Source: Slackia sp. ZJ119 (GTDB taxonomy: Bacteria > Actinomycetota > Coriobacteriia > Coriobacteriales > Eggerthellaceae). Taken from it: a stretch of 64,000 nt of DNA. This document shows, piece by piece, positions 63,801-64,000 of the stretch. The notes beneath the pieces are model-generated. The model had not been told where the DNA came from. It saw only the letters and a program-made list of their open reading frames with translations, and searched no databases. The stretch's first letter is position 1, and each line of letters opens with the position of its first letter. The position numbers and the translations under genes were made by a program. The stretch covers positions 62,001 to 126,000 of the forward strand of contig NZ_JAAKEN010000002.1 in NCBI RefSeq assembly GCF_011039175.1. The letters run 5' to 3'.

Positions 63801-64000
63801 ATGGAAGGACCGTTGTCTTGACACGCGCCTGCATGTGGCGTTCGTCGCAAAAGAGCTTGACGCGACAGGAAGCGTTTGCAACGTCCACGCAAGCGATGCA
63901 GGCCTCTCGGGCGGCGAGAAGCAAAAGCTCGTCATCTTTTGCCTGGCAGCAGCACTTCGCTATCAGCTGTCCGACGAGTCGGAAGAAGAGCCCTCCTACG
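60880..64000 (+). CDS. jetC: JetC, SMC/MukB-like ATPase of a Wadjet system (3' partial)
   Basis: 1040 residues are visible from an ATG at 60880; the frame stays open to the end of the window. Walker A is GDSGSGKST (41-49). Long coiled-coil segments follow (about 250-460 and 640-800) around a hinge-like middle. The signature LSGGEKQKLVIFCLAAALR starts at residue 1009. The order JetA-JetB-JetC, the start/stop overlaps and the family text fit type I Wadjet, which detects and cleaves small circular plasmids by loop extrusion. The nuclease subunit JetD would lie just beyond the right edge. Confidence 0.9.
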   Translation, partial: MSTPRKHVGQWRLAHLEVVNWGTFCGHHAVKVSPQGLLITGDSGSGKSTLLDAIATALTPPGKRQFNAAAKTNGSLRDDRSLVSYLRGAYAHVATASGEIASQFLRDRAATWSGILLRYDCGIVDGLPIHRPVNLVVLFHLKAGSVSQTDVSSLYVVARGACTLLDFKPFIERGADLAALNRYLGTSGKGHRSFAPYAALFCRSMGIRSTQTLELLHKTQAAKNFGSLDELFRRFMLEKPPTYELSDAAVDQFTSLSDAYAGVVEQRKQMLALEPLEGLAEKLSTAQNNLQKSERLSAQLGPFTLSLEKSSVEAAITALHHRAETAAIQQTEAEAEVRNAEVERERAVALYDKNDGLALAMAEKDAATARLKCTDIAQRRKHLLRDLRCLGIESIPASQAQFTDLQRRLERESLETEKASETASLENMHIAARIEECKARAKATEEELRHLRENPTNIPEKLHRIRHQLAGELGLSDHDVPFFGELVSVRPQDKAWQGALERLIGRQALVLLAPKKAGPSVSAWVNGHNLGTRFEYELVPEAIEVPNVKLSEHSSVRKLVVNDAPAHPEFSLWANREIRRRFNYECVLCVEDLAKHQYALTQEGLIKRAERHVKDDRYRINDRTRWLLGTSNAQKIDVLVGNLQTCREELEQAQTSYHQAQKQLRTSFDLQRTCEVLREAAWENYDLSAATEELEAANRFLETLKKGNAKLAEAARLRDAAIERERTARKAYADAQSALSDIAAKTSKLEDTLASIAEKMPSDWHISDTDRIELTNLMNKANSAYLADSAALWQASSDVHGVIIRRKDDETTAIQRAVRAIEAILVSFKRDWPAQAAHFDASIKDLDGYVAILRRIRAVGLPDYENRFLQILSEFSRDRITALNTAIRGAFAEIREKLEPVNRSLALSDYAPSIHLHIELQKNLPVEARDFLSSLRTIVEGSWNIDDIDEAEQRFLALSQIINRLGSEEPADKRWKDRCLDTRLHVAFVAKELDATGSVCNVHASDAGLSGGEKQKLVIFCLAAALRYQLSDESEEEPSY

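Overview
The window looks like chromosomal DNA from a high-GC, anaerobic actinomycete of the class Coriobacteriia, most likely Eggerthellaceae. This rests on the MEP-pathway and undecaprenyl genes, an actinobacterial FHA/PP2C/RodA-PBP/PknB cluster, a LuxR regulator fused to a 12-helix membrane domain, and a molybdopterin oxidoreductase with an MFS transporter. That combination is typical of gut Coriobacteriia. No tRNA, rRNA, IS element or CRISPR array was recognised. The species is not determined.

Layout. 1-467: 3' end of a gene with an RGG-like tail. 0.6-2.8 kb: AarF/UbiB-like kinase and a phasin-like protein. 3.4-13.5 kb (minus strand): the conserved uppS-cdsA-dxr-rseP-ispG-proS series, interrupted by pckA on the plus strand and followed by a HAD phosphatase. 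13.8-20.1 kb: a cell-surface polymer island (polytopic membrane protein, TagF-GT2 fusion, TarJ-like and TarI-like enzymes). 20.8-22.1 kb: pyrH-frr, the upstream part of the same ancestral cluster. 22.5-26.8 kb: a beta-propeller lipoprotein and an HtrA protease. 27.1-31.8 kb: an accessory stretch with a Cys-rich small protein, a Fic protein with a palindromic upstream site, two tandem DUF262-only proteins and a divergent TetR regulator. 32.1-34.6 kb: trigger factor, FKBP and an unknown small gene. 34.7-43.7 kb: the molybdoenzyme locus. 44.0-51.7 kb: fhaA-fhaB-pstP-(rodA::pbp fusion)-pknB, which couples serine/threonine phosphorylation to wall growth. 52.4-58.6 kb: a C39-like peptidase and two OmpR/histidine-kinase pairs. 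58.7-64.0 kb: jetA-jetB-jetC of a Wadjet-type (SMC/MukBEF-like) anti-plasmid system, running off the window before jetD.

The most unusual locus is at 34.7-43.7 kb. A DMSO-reductase-family catalytic subunit and its DmsB-like small partner have both lost nearly all of their iron-sulfur cysteines. The enzyme operon and the MFS transporter operon are each headed by a near-identical cassette: a shared promoter-region block, a leader hairpin with compensatory changes, and a zinc-ribbon/PGA-repeat small protein. A membrane-bound LuxR regulator sits beside them. My inference is a co-regulated uptake-and-conversion module whose enzyme does not use the usual Fe-S electron wire.

Two families of intergenic inverted-repeat elements, two copies each, lie at 3.0/52.0 kb and 20.3/56.1 kb. 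They are not explained by any gene. All functional calls come from reading the sequence; no database search was run.
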